Positions 19,637 through 26,296 of a DNA stretch of 38,226 bases are shown piece by piece. Position 1 is the stretch's first letter; each line of letters begins with the position of its first letter. Position numbers and translations under genes: made by a program. This DNA is from Myxococcus xanthus (lineage in GTDB: Bacteria > Myxococcota > Myxococcia > Myxococcales > Myxococcaceae). The notes below the pieces were generated by a model that did no database searches, was not told the DNA's origin, and was given only the letters and a program-made list of their open reading frames with translations. The stretch lies in contig NZ_JABFNS010000091.1 of NCBI RefSeq assembly GCF_013116825.1, positions 1-38,226 of the forward strand, read 5' to 3'.

Positions 19637-19718
19637 TGGGCGAGGAGGGACTCGAACCCTCACACCTTGCGGTACCAGATCCTAAGTCTGGCGCGTCTAC
19701 CAGTTTCGCCACCCGCCC
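19637..19718 (-). tRNA. tRNA-Leu (UAG)
   Basis: The 82-nt gene folds as a class II tRNA with a long variable arm. The acceptor stem is GGGCGGG/CTCGCCC with discriminator A; the anticodon stem CCAGA/TCTGG encloses loop CTTAGGA, giving anticodon TAG (19684-19682). The D-arm GGTAGACGC and the T-arm GGTTCGAGTCC are present. The CCA end is not encoded. It lies between tRNA-Lys and tig on the same strand. Confidence 0.95.
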
Positions 19719-19781
19719 GGGTTGCGCCGTCGTGCACTGCACCGTCTTACCGCGAAACGTCCGCGTGACGGCAGGGGCCGG

Positions 19782-19817
19782 AAAAACAAAAAGGCCCCTC
19801 CATTTCTGGAGGGGCCT
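19782..19817 (-). terminator. Rho-independent terminator after tRNA-Lys
   Basis: A perfect 10-bp stem (AGGCCCCTCC at 19792-19801 with GGAGGGGCCT at 19808-19817) is followed on the minus strand by TTTTTGTTTTT, a textbook intrinsic terminator. It lies 5 nt past tRNA-Lys and upstream of tRNA-Leu, so the two tRNAs are not simply cotranscribed unless there is readthrough. Confidence 0.88.
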
Positions 19818-19822
19818 CACAG

Positions 19823-19895
19823 TGAGAGCGGAGGGAATCGAACCCACAACCTATGGATTAAGAGTCCATTGCTCTGCCAATTGAGCTACGCTCCC
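19823..19895 (-). tRNA. tRNA-Lys (CUU)
   Basis: The 73-nt gene has acceptor stem GGGAGCG/CGCTCTC with one G-T wobble and discriminator A. The anticodon stem ATGGA/TCCAT encloses loop CTCTTAA, giving anticodon CTT (19862-19860). D-loop AATTGGC and T-arm GGTTCGATTCC are present, with no encoded CCA. It has its own promoter upstream and a strong terminator downstream. Confidence 0.95.
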
Positions 19896-19941
19896 GGCAC
19901 TGCCCCGGTCCGCCGCCTGCGCGGCGTCCAGGTGGCGGCGG

Positions 19942-19970
19942 TAACTACAGAACGCCGCCTGCTGTGTCAA
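19942..19970 (-). promoter_or_regulatory. Promoter of tRNA-Lys
   Basis: On the minus strand a perfect -35 TTGACA (19970-19965) is followed after exactly 17 nt by TAGTTA (19947-19942) as a weak -10. Upstream lies an AT-rich tract (GTGAAAAAACGTT) like an UP element. Transcription would start about 40 nt before tRNA-Lys. Confidence 0.65.
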
Positions 19971-20219
19971 AACGTTTTTTCACGCCCCCCTTCATTCCTG
20001 TCCGTGGCGATTCGTCTCCGGTGCTTTCCGGAGTCGATGCCGGTCCGCATGCCCTTCAGCCGGGCCCGGAGCGCGACGCAGGCCTGTGAAGCGAGCGCCC
20101 CACTCCGATGTTCAACATGGCCGTAGCACGCTGTTCGTCCCAGCCTGGCGGGACGGCGAGCGTGTGATGGCTCGCGGTCCGTCACCTCGAGAGCACCGAG
20201 CACCCCGCGGCAACCATGC

Positions 20220-20246
20220 GGGCGGACGGAGGTCGTCCGCCCTTTT
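20220..20246 (+). terminator. Terminator-like hairpin in the leader of the Bet/RecT gene
   Basis: GGGCGGACG (20220-20228) pairs perfectly with CGTCCGCCC (20234-20242) around a 5-nt loop and is followed by TTTT (20243-20246). It ends 29 nt before the ATG of the annealing-protein gene. It has T residues only on the plus strand, so it would act on transcripts heading into that gene, either as an attenuator or as insulation from upstream transcription. Confidence 0.6.
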
Positions 20247-20275
20247 CGCGCAGGACGTAGCAGGAGAAGACAGAG

Positions 20276-21370
20276 ATGGAAGCCAACCCCCAACAGAAGG
20301 CGGAAGGAACGGCGGCCGGCCAGGGTGGCCAGCACGCCGGGTGGACACGGGAGCGCGTGGAGCTCGTGAAGCGGACCATCTGCCCTCGCGGCATCAGCGA
20401 GGACGAGTTCGCCCTCTTCATCGAGCAGTGCAAGCGCAGTGGCCTGGACCCGCTCCTCAAGGAGGCCTTCTGCGTGGCGCGCCGGCAGAACGCCGGCAAC
20501 CGCGAGCGGCCCAACTGGGTGACGAAGTACGAGTTCCAACCCTCCGAGGCCGGAATGCTCGCGCGCGCCGAGCGCTTCCCGGACTTCAAGGGCATCCAGG
20601 CGAGCGCGGTGTTCGCCGAGGACGACATCGTCGTGGACCAGGGCCGAGGCGAGGTGGTGCACCGCTTCAACCCCGCCAAACGAAAGGGCGCGCTGGTGGG
20701 CGCCTGGTCGCGCGTGGTGCGCGAGGACAAGCTGCCGGTGGTGGTGTGGCTGGACTTCAGCGGCTACGTCCAGCAGACGCCGCTGTGGTCCAAGATTCCC
20801 ACCACCATGATTGAGAAGTGCGCCCGCGTTGCGGCCCTGCGCAAGGCGTACCCGGAGGCCTTCGGCGGACTCTATGTGCGGGAGGAGATGCCCGCCGAGG
20901 ACTACGAGTCACATTCGGACGAGCACGGCAGCGGCCCCTACGAGGTACTGGGCTCCAAGCCCGGCCCCCTCAAGGCGTCCTTCCCGCCGCTGGCGCCCCA
21001 GGAGCCGCGCGCACCCCAGGCCGCCGCTGCGCAGTTGGACATCGACGTGCCGCTCCAGCCCAAGCAGGCCCGCGAGCCCACCCAGGAGGCGGCGCCGGCC
21101 GCCAGTCCGGAGCCCGCGGCGCCACGCCCCAAGCCGAGCGCCGTGGTGGTGGCGTTCGGCCCCCACAAGGGGAAGACGGCCTCCGAGCTCTCTGACGACG
21201 AGCTGAGCGAGTCCATCGACCTGGCCAACGAGAAGCTGATGGAGCAGCCCCGGGCGCGCTGGGCGAAGGCCATGCGGGAGAACCTGCTGGCGTTGGAGGC
21301 GGAGACGGAGCTGCGCTGCCGGGTGCCGGCGTCGAAGGGCGGCGGCAACGGCGCGGCCCACGATGCGTGA
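20276..21370 (+). CDS. Bet/RecT-family single-strand DNA annealing protein with extra C-terminal domain
   Basis: Phage Bet-type proteins coat single-stranded DNA and anneal complementary strands. Residues 24-205 carry the family pattern: FALFIEQCKRSGLDPLLKEAF near the start (compare lambda Bet, NQYGLNPWTKEI), SEAGMLARAERFPDFKGI, then WSKIPTTMIEKCARVAALRKA and FGGLYVREEM, equivalent to the helix and final segment of lambda Bet. A Pro/Ala/Glu-rich linker (about 206-288) follows, then a small domain (289-346) with FGPHKGKTASELSDDEL, a motif like that in ExoX C-terminal/DUF3820-type domains. ATG 20276 has AGGAG 9 nt upstream. It is the only plus-strand gene here and interrupts a minus-strand tRNA array. 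No exonuclease, integrase or SSB gene is nearby. Codon use is as GC-rich as in the neighbours, arguing for long residence. Confidence 0.85.
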   Translation: MEANPQQKAEGTAAGQGGQHAGWTRERVELVKRTICPRGISEDEFALFIEQCKRSGLDPLLKEAFCVARRQNAGNRERPNWVTKYEFQPSEAGMLARAERFPDFKGIQASAVFAEDDIVVDQGRGEVVHRFNPAKRKGALVGAWSRVVREDKLPVVVWLDFSGYVQQTPLWSKIPTTMIEKCARVAALRKAYPEAFGGLYVREEMPAEDYESHSDEHGSGPYEVLGSKPGPLKASFPPLAPQEPRAPQAAAAQLDIDVPLQPKQAREPTQEAAPAASPEPAAPRPKPSAVVVAFGPHKGKTASELSDDELSESIDLANEKLMEQPRARWAKAMRENLLALEAETELRCRVPASKGGGNGAAHDA

Positions 21371-21403
21371 CGCTGGGCAGGAAACCGTCAGGCTGTGAGG
21401 GGG

Positions 21404-21431
21404 CGCCCCCGCTACGAAAGTGGCGGGGGCG
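21404..21431. terminator. GNRA-capped hairpin between the Bet/RecT gene and tRNA-Arg
   Basis: A 12-bp stem, including a T-G wobble, runs from CGCCCCCGC (21404-21412) through TAC, a GAAA tetraloop (21416-21419) and GTG to GCGGGGGCG (21423-21431). It lies 33 nt past the annealing-protein stop codon and 26 nt past the 3' end of tRNA-Arg on the other strand. It has no T-tract on either side but is well placed as a bidirectional terminator. Confidence 0.6.
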
Positions 21432-21457
21432 TTCCTGCTTCAACCTGCTGGAAGGTG

Positions 21458-21531
21458 CGCGCTCGGAGGGACTTGAACCCCCAACCCCCGGGTTCGAAGC
21501 CCGGTGCTCTATCCAGTTGAGCTACGAACGC
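21458..21531 (-). tRNA. tRNA-Arg (UCG)
   Basis: The 74-nt gene has acceptor stem GCGTTCG/CGAGCGC and discriminator G. The anticodon stem CCGGG/CCCGG encloses loop CTTCGAA, giving anticodon TCG (21497-21495). T-arm GGTTCAAGTCC is present and CCA is not encoded. It is the last gene of the Pro-Arg-His-Arg run. Confidence 0.93.
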
Positions 21532-21554
21532 AATTTCGAGGGCGGGTAAAGAAG

Positions 21555-21629
21555 GGCGGCCAACCGGGATCGAACCGGCAACCTCCGGAGTCACAGTCCG
21601 GCGCTCTAACCAGTTGAGCTATGGCCGCC
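21555..21629 (-). tRNA. tRNA-His (GUG)
   Basis: The 75-nt gene includes the extra G at position -1, which pairs with discriminator C as typical for histidine. The acceptor stem is GCGGCCA/TGGCCGC; loop CTGTGAC gives anticodon GTG (21594-21592). CCA is not encoded. It lies 23 nt before tRNA-Arg (UCG) in the transcript direction. Confidence 0.95.
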
Positions 21630-21727
21630 GTTACAGCTTTACCGCGAACGGCGTTTGAAGCGGCGGCTTCCCTACCTTGGAAACCAGGACCCTGACAAGG
21701 CCCAAATACGACTTACGGCCAGGTTAG

Positions 21728-21801
21728 CGCCCCAGGCAGGGCTCGAACCTGCGACCCCCGGCTTAGAAGGCCGGTGCTCTATCCAGCTGAGCTACTGGAG
21801 C
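21728..21801 (-). tRNA. tRNA-Arg (UCU)
   Basis: The 74-nt gene has acceptor stem GCTCCAG/CTGGGGC with a T-G wobble and discriminator G. Anticodon stem CCGGC/GCCGG encloses loop CTTCTAA, giving anticodon TCT (21767-21765), which reads AGA. T-arm GGTTCGAGCCC is present; CCA is not encoded. Confidence 0.95.
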
Positions 21802-21836
21802 TGGCCGGGCCGCCTGCTTCCGATGCTGCACTTCAA

Positions 21837-21911
<75 letters not shown>

Positions 21912-21922
21912 AGAAGTCCGGC

Positions 21923-21952
21923 ATTGTTGAACCATCCCGAACGGACGCGCAA
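21923..21952 (-). promoter_or_regulatory. Possible promoter of the Pro-Arg-His-Arg tRNA run
   Basis: On the minus strand TTGCGC (21952-21947) precedes AACAAT (21928-21923) by 18 nt. The -10 matches TATAAT at four of six positions. The start site would fall a few bases before tRNA-Pro. The match is moderate only. Confidence 0.35.
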
Positions 21953-21987
21953 GGCCGACGTGACTGACGGCCTCGTATTCCGGACGG

Positions 21988-22581
21988 CTACAAGCCCAGC
22001 AGGTGGGGCTTCATCTTCTGGAAGGCCTTCCCCCGGTGGGAAATGGCCGACTTCTCCTCCGGCGTCAGCTCCGCCAGGGCGCGGTCGCCGCCCGGGAGGA
22101 TGAAGACGGGGTCATAGCCGAAACCATGGCTCCCCTTCGGAGCATGGCCGATACGGCCATGGCACTGCCCCACCTCCACCTTCGCCTCCCCTCCTCCGGG
22201 CCCCACCAGCGCCAGCGCGCAGCGGAAGGAGGCGGTGCGCTGCGCGTCGGGCACGCCGGCCAGCTCGGACAGCAGCTTCTCGTAACGGGCCCGGTCATCC
22301 CCCGGGGCATAGCGCGCGGACTGCACACCGGGCCTGCCGCCCAGCGCGTCCACGCACAGCCCGGAGTCATCCGCCAGGGTGAGCATCCCCGTGGCGTCCG
22401 CATAGGCGCGGGCCTTCTTCACGGCGTTCTCCTCGAACGTGGCGCCGTCCTCCACGGGCTCGGGCACGGGAGGAAGGTCCGCCAGGGACACCACCTCCAC
22501 CGAGTCTCCGACGAGGCCGCGCAGCTCGCGCAGCTTGCCCTGGTTGGACGTGGCGAAGAGCAGCCGGGGCTTCACCGTCAT
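21988..22581 (-). CDS. rdgB: RdgB/Ham1 dITP/XTP pyrophosphatase
   Basis: The enzyme hydrolyses non-canonical purine triphosphates (ITP, dITP, XTP) to monophosphates and so keeps them out of DNA and RNA. The 197-residue product has all family signatures: ATSNQGKLRELR at the start, TFEENAVKKA, LADDSGLCVDALGG with the catalytic Asp, PGVQSARYA, HGFGYDPVF and the terminal SHRGKAFQKM. The ATG overlaps the rph stop codon by 4 nt (ATGA), so translation is coupled. The rph-rdgB pair is a common bacterial arrangement that joins RNA 3'-end maturation with nucleotide pool cleaning. Confidence 0.96.
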   Translation of the reverse strand: MTVKPRLLFATSNQGKLRELRGLVGDSVEVVSLADLPPVPEPVEDGATFEENAVKKARAYADATGMLTLADDSGLCVDALGGRPGVQSARYAPGDDRARYEKLLSELAGVPDAQRTASFRCALALVGPGGGEAKVEVGQCHGRIGHAPKGSHGFGYDPVFILPGGDRALAELTPEEKSAISHRGKAFQKMKPHLLGL

Positions 22582-23291
22582 CCCAGCACCTGCGCCTGCG
22601 CGGCGGTCAGCTTCTGGATGGCGGCCAGCCCGCCGTCCACCATGGCGTCCAGGGCCTTGCGGTCGAAGAGCTGGTGCTCCGCCGTCCCCTGCAGCTCCAC
22701 CATGCGGCCGTCCGCGGTGGCCACCAGGTTCAGGTCCACATCCGCGGTGGAGTCCTCGTCGTAGTCCAGGTCCACCCGGACCTCGCCCTTGACGATGCCC
22801 ACGGACACGGCCGCCAGCGGCGTCAGCTTGGGCAGCTTGGAGATGGTTCCAGCCTTCTGCAGCGAGCGCAGCGCCAGCACCAGCGCCACGTAGGCCCCGG
22901 TGATGGAAGCGGTGCGGGTGCCGCCGTCCGCCTGGAGCACGTCACAGTCCAGCGTCAGGGTGCGAGGCCCCAGGGTGGACAGGTCCACCGCGGCGCGCAG
23001 GGAGCGGCCGATGAGCCGCTGGATTTCCATGGTGCGGCCCGTCTGCTTGCCCTTGGCGGACTCACGCTGGTTCCGCGAGTGCGTGGCGCGCGGCAACATG
23101 CCGTACTCCGCCGTCACCCAGCCGGAGCCCTTGCCCATCAGGTGCGGCGGAACGCGCTCCTCCGTGGAGCAGGTGACGAGCACCTTGGTGTGGCCGAACT
23201 CCACCTGCACCGAGCCCTCCGCGTAACGGGAGACACCGGGGGTGAGGACGACGGGGCGAAGGTCCAGCGCACCACGTTGAAAGGAACGCAC
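22578..23291 (-). CDS. rph: Ribonuclease PH
   Basis: RNase PH is a hexameric phosphorolytic 3'-to-5' exoribonuclease that trims tRNA precursors and other stable RNAs. The 237-residue product matches the usual 238. It has FGHTKVLVTCSTEERVP, the segment GWVTAEYGMLPRATHSR, the Arg-rich GRTMEIQRLIGRSLRAAVD and the phosphate-binding area TLDCDVLQADGGTRTASITG. GTG 23291 is chosen because AGGAG lies 6 nt upstream and homology starts at RSFQRGALDLRPV. It is followed by rdgB with a 4-nt overlap, and the tRNA run it could help mature lies just beyond. None of those tRNAs encodes CCA, so 3' trimming is needed. Confidence 0.96.
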   Translation of the reverse strand: MRSFQRGALDLRPVVLTPGVSRYAEGSVQVEFGHTKVLVTCSTEERVPPHLMGKGSGWVTAEYGMLPRATHSRNQRESAKGKQTGRTMEIQRLIGRSLRAAVDLSTLGPRTLTLDCDVLQADGGTRTASITGAYVALVLALRSLQKAGTISKLPKLTPLAAVSVGIVKGEVRVDLDYDEDSTADVDLNLVATADGRMVELQGTAEHQLFDRKALDAMVDGGLAAIQKLTAAQAQVLG

Positions 23292-23378
23292 AGCAGGCTC
23301 CTGGGAAATGAGGACGAGCGTCCCCTTCTCTACCAGAGCCACGCCGCGCGGGTGTCGATTGCCTTGGCGCCGTTGCAC

Positions 23379-24188
23379 TCAGGGCGACACGGGGCCCGCC
23401 ACCTCGGTCCCCCGGGCGGCGTCCCGGCGGCGCGTCTCCTTGAGGAAGGCCAGCACGCCCTCGGTAATCGCCTCGGCCAGCTTCTCCTGGTACTCCGGCC
23501 GGGCCAGCCGAGGTCCCTCCACGGGATGGGAGATGTAGCCCACCTCCACGAGGACGGCCGGGCACTCCACGCCGGAGAGGACGAAGAAGGGCGCCTGCTG
23601 CACGCCCCGGTTCACCGCGCGGGTGCCGCGCACGAGGCGCGGGTGGATGGCGTAGGCCAGGCGCGAGGAATCCGCGTGCGCCTCCGTGCGCGCCAGGTCC
23701 TGGAGGATGAAGGCCAGCGTGGAGTCCGTCCGCGCGGCGCGCGACATGGGCGCCTCCGCGTTCTCCCGGTCCGCCACGGCGAGCGCGGCGTCGCCGGAGG
23801 CGCTGGCGGACAGGAAGTACGTCTCCACACCCTCGGTGCGCGCGCGCATCCGCTTCGTGGGCATGGAGTTGGCGTGGATGGAGATGAAGAGGTCGGGCGC
23901 GTGGTCATTGGTCCACGCCACGCGCTCCGTCAGCGACACCAGCGTGTCGTGCTCGCGCGTCAGGAACACGTCGCCCCCCGCGGCCTCGAGCTTGTCCCGG
24001 AGGCGGAGCGAAATCTGGAGCGCGACGTCCTTCTCCCGCAGCTTGCCGGGGCCCCTGGCGCCCTCCTTCGCGCCACCGTGTCCCGGGTCGATGATGATGC
24101 GCGCGGGACGCTCCGCCGCCCCGGCGATGACGGGGAGCAGCCAGAGCAGGGACAGGAGGCCGAGGAGGGGGCGGCGCGGCGACGGCAT
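23379..24188 (-). CDS. N-acetylmuramoyl-L-alanine amidase (Amidase_3)
   Basis: The enzyme cleaves the bond between N-acetylmuramic acid and L-alanine in peptidoglycan. The 269-residue product has a Sec signal peptide (PLLGLLSLLWLLPVIAGAA, cleavage near residue 24) and one zinc-dependent Amidase_3 domain. Ligands and catalytic residues are visible: His37 in IIIDPGHGG, Glu52 in LREKDVAL, His105 in FISIHANS and the catalytic Glu in LVEVGYISH. There is no AMIN or LysM targeting domain, so localisation would depend on partners. It lies 50 nt after selD and 87 nt before rph on the same strand; a long operon is possible. Confidence 0.93.
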   Translation of the reverse strand: MPSPRRPLLGLLSLLWLLPVIAGAAERPARIIIDPGHGGAKEGARGPGKLREKDVALQISLRLRDKLEAAGGDVFLTREHDTLVSLTERVAWTNDHAPDLFISIHANSMPTKRMRARTEGVETYFLSASASGDAALAVADRENAEAPMSRAARTDSTLAFILQDLARTEAHADSSRLAYAIHPRLVRGTRAVNRGVQQAPFFVLSGVECPAVLVEVGYISHPVEGPRLARPEYQEKLAEAITEGVLAFLKETRRRDAARGTEVAGPVSP

Positions 24189-24238
24189 GCTGGGGCCGCA
24201 TGCTAGCGGAGCCCGGCCGCCAGAGCGAAATCCGGGCC

Positions 24239-25297
24239 TCAGCCCACCACGTCGATGCCCGGCTTCCCCGCCTGGACTTCACCAATCAGCGCCGCGTCCA
24301 CGCCGGCAGCCTCCAGCGCCTTGAGCGCCTTGAGCGCCTGACGTGCGGGGACGCTGGCCAGGAGGCCGCCGTTGGTCTGCGCGTCCGCGAGCACCCACTG
24401 GATGCACTCGGGCAGTCCTTCGGGGAAGCGGACCTTCTTGTGGACGTGGGCGAGGTTCGACTTCGTACCGCCGGGCACCACGCCGTCCTCCGCCAGCGCG
24501 GGCACCTCGGCGATGAGCGGGATGCGCTCCAGGTCCAGCGTGGCGCGCACCTTCGCCGCGGTCATCATCTCCAGCAGGTGCCCCAACAGGCCGTAGCCCG
24601 TCACGTCCGTGAGGGCGTTCACCTTGAACTTCCCGGAGGCGAACACCTCGCCGGCGGCGCGGTTGAGCGTCGTCATCACGCCCAGCGCCCGCTTCGCCAG
24701 CTGCTTGGACGCCACGCCCCGCTTGATGGCGGTGGTGGCGATGCCCGAGCCCAGCGGCTTGGTGAGGAAGAGCACGTCCCCCGGCTTCGCGCCCGCGTTG
24801 GTGAGCACCTTCTTCGGGTGCACCACGCCGGTGACGGCCATGCCGAACTTCGGCTCGGAGTCCCGGATGCTGTGGCCGCCCAGGATGGGGATGCCGGCCT
24901 CGTCCGCCTTGGACTGGCCGCCCGCCAGGATTTTCGACAGCACCTTCAGCGGGAGCTCGTCCGGGAAGCACACCAGGTTGAGCGCGAAGAGGGGCCGCGC
25001 GCCCATGGCGTAGATGTCCGACAGCGCGTTCGCCGCGGCGATGGCGCCGAACTGGAACGGGTCGTCCACCACCGGTGGGAAGAAGTCCACCGTCTCCACC
25101 ACCGCCATGCCAGGCGCCAGCCGGTACACGGCCGCGTCGTCATTCGTGGAGAACCCCACCAGCGCCTGGGGGCCCTTCGTGGACTTCAGCCCTCCCAGCA
25201 CCTGCGCCAGGTCCGAGGCCCGCAGCTTCGCCGCGCAGCCCGCGCAGTGGCTCATCTCGGTGAGGCGCTTCGCCTTGCCCGTCTTCTTCTCCGCCAT
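24239..25297 (-). CDS. selD: Selenide, water dikinase
   Basis: SelD makes selenophosphate from selenide and ATP, the selenium donor for selenocysteine-tRNA and 2-selenouridine. The 352-residue product is of family length and carries the AIRS-type ATP-binding folds: NDDAAVYRL, GAIAAANALSDIYAMGA, ILGGHSIRD, and TDVTGYGLLGHL. The active-site loop reads MSHCAGCAAKL. Aligned with E. coli (SHGAGCGCK), the catalytic Cys (Cys21) and Lys24 are kept, but the second Cys of the CGC motif is Ala and an extra Cys replaces Gly. The codon at Cys21 is TGC, so this SelD is not itself a selenoprotein. ATG 25297 has GGAG 7 nt upstream. No selA, selB or selU gene is in the window. Confidence 0.95.
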   Translation of the reverse strand: MAEKKTGKAKRLTEMSHCAGCAAKLRASDLAQVLGGLKSTKGPQALVGFSTNDDAAVYRLAPGMAVVETVDFFPPVVDDPFQFGAIAAANALSDIYAMGARPLFALNLVCFPDELPLKVLSKILAGGQSKADEAGIPILGGHSIRDSEPKFGMAVTGVVHPKKVLTNAGAKPGDVLFLTKPLGSGIATTAIKRGVASKQLAKRALGVMTTLNRAAGEVFASGKFKVNALTDVTGYGLLGHLLEMMTAAKVRATLDLERIPLIAEVPALAEDGVVPGGTKSNLAHVHKKVRFPEGLPECIQWVLADAQTNGGLLASVPARQALKALKALEAAGVDAALIGEVQAGKPGIDVVG

Positions 25298-25321
25298 GAC
25301 CCGCTCCCCGCCGTCCCGACA

Positions 25322-25339
25322 CGGGCCCCGAAGGGCCCG
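25322..25339. terminator. Hairpin with TTCG loop between the FHA gene and selD
   Basis: A perfect 7-bp stem, read on the minus strand as CGGGCCC-TTCG-GGGCCCG, lies 13 nt past the FHA-gene stop and 24 nt before selD. UUCG tetraloops make stable terminators; no T-tract follows. Confidence 0.45.
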
Positions 25340-25352
25340 GCCCGTTCACCGC

Positions 25353-26291
25353 TCAGGCCGCTCGGATGTAGTCCCGCTTGAGCAGCTGCACCACGGCCTC
25401 GGCGGTGACGACGTCGTCCGCGTCCGCGTGGTCCATCACCGCGTTCAGGGTGCCGTAGTTGTGCACCAGTTGCAGCACGTCCAGCAGCTCCGGCGCCAGC
25501 TCCTTGAGCGGCGGCGTCAGCGGCGAGGCCAGCGCCAGCGAGGCATCCGCCGTCGGGAGGCTCGGCTGCAGGCGCTTGATTTCGTCCAGTTGGCGGAGCG
25601 CGTCCATGAGGAGCGCCTCGGTGGACGAGTCCAGCTCCACCATGAACTCCTGGTTCTCCGCCGGGCGCAGCTCGAAGTCGCCCTCTTCCCAGGTGATGAT
25701 GCGGTTGAAGCTCTTCTGCGGCCCCAGGTTGTGGTTCTCTCCGATGACGGCGTAGTACACGCGGCCCTGGCGCAGGTAGATGCGCCCTTCCTGGTCGCTG
25801 CGCTGCACCACCAGCACGCCGTTCTTCTTGGACGTGTGGAACAGCTGGAGCAGGTCCGGGAGGGGAATCTCCTCGATCTTCCCCGTCATGGAGCTGGCCT
25901 TGTTGGTGGTCCGCGCGGCCTGGGCCGCGGCGGCCTCCTCCAGCTTCAGGCGGGCGGTGCCCTCATCCACGCTGGCGCCCTCGGCGCCCTGATGCACCAG
26001 CTTGAGGATGGACGTGCCAATGAGGATGCGGTCCCCTTCCTTCAGGCGGGACTGCTTCACCTTCTCACCGTTGACGAAGGTGCCGTTGGTGGAGCCCAGG
26101 TCCTCGATGGTGATGCTCCCATCGGAGAAGCTGATACGCGCGTGCTTGCGGGAGACCATGTCCTCCACGAGCACCATGTCCAGCTCACTGGAGCGGCCGA
26201 TGACGATGTGCTTGTCCGCCTTCAGCGGGAATTCGCCGCCCTGGTACTTCCCTGAGATGAACTTGAGGGCGTAGGTCTTTTGGGTGTCCAT
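25353..26291 (-). CDS. FHA domain protein with C-terminal DUF4388 (PATAN-type) domain
   Basis: The product has 312 residues. The N-terminal FHA domain (about 6-100) has the phosphothreonine-binding set: IGRSSELDM, SRKHARI and GSTNGTFVNGE. After an Ala/Glu-rich linker, residues about 133-235 form a DUF4388/PATAN-like domain, starting MTGKIEEIPLPDLLQLFHTSKKNGVL and including GRIYLRQGRVYYA. That domain occurs in regulators and gliding or polarity proteins of myxobacteria and cyanobacteria. A helical C-terminal region follows. It is probably a cytoplasmic adaptor that reads Ser/Thr kinase signals, abundant in Myxococcus; the partner is unknown. The ATG lies 5 nt after the stop of the TPR gene, in the recX-bamD operon. 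Confidence 0.9.
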   Translation of the reverse strand: MDTQKTYALKFISGKYQGGEFPLKADKHIVIGRSSELDMVLVEDMVSRKHARISFSDGSITIEDLGSTNGTFVNGEKVKQSRLKEGDRILIGTSILKLVHQGAEGASVDEGTARLKLEEAAAAQAARTTNKASSMTGKIEEIPLPDLLQLFHTSKKNGVLVVQRSDQEGRIYLRQGRVYYAVIGENHNLGPQKSFNRIITWEEGDFELRPAENQEFMVELDSSTEALLMDALRQLDEIKRLQPSLPTADASLALASPLTPPLKELAPELLDVLQLVHNYGTLNAVMDHADADDVVTAEAVVQLLKRDYIRAA

Positions 26292-26296
26292 GGTCG

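Larger units (their letters stand above)
19896..20275. other. 380-nt intergenic region between tRNA-Lys and the annealing-protein gene
   Basis: No convincing gene is seen. The part next to tRNA-Lys holds a minus-strand promoter with a near-perfect -35 and an AT-rich upstream tract (listed separately). The part next to the annealing-protein gene holds a plus-strand hairpin with TTTT 30 nt before the start codon and a good ribosome-binding site (AGGAG at 20262-20266). A short palindrome ATGTTCAACAT lies at about 20108-20118. The remainder is GC-rich without recognisable structure. Confidence 0.6.

Noticed and set aside
20105..20120. ATGTTCAACAT as a possible LexA-type operator of the annealing-protein gene
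   Set aside because: It contains GTTCA, but the preceding bases do not fit the Myxococcus LexA box as I remember it (CTRHAMRYBYGTTCAGS).
19896..20662. A minus-strand open frame of 231 codons overlapping the annealing-protein gene
   Set aside because: It overlaps a tRNA promoter and the true coding frame of the annealing protein, and its product shows no known pattern.
25215..25270. A selenocysteine codon in selD
   Set aside because: The catalytic Cys is encoded by TGC and no in-frame TGA occurs in the gene.
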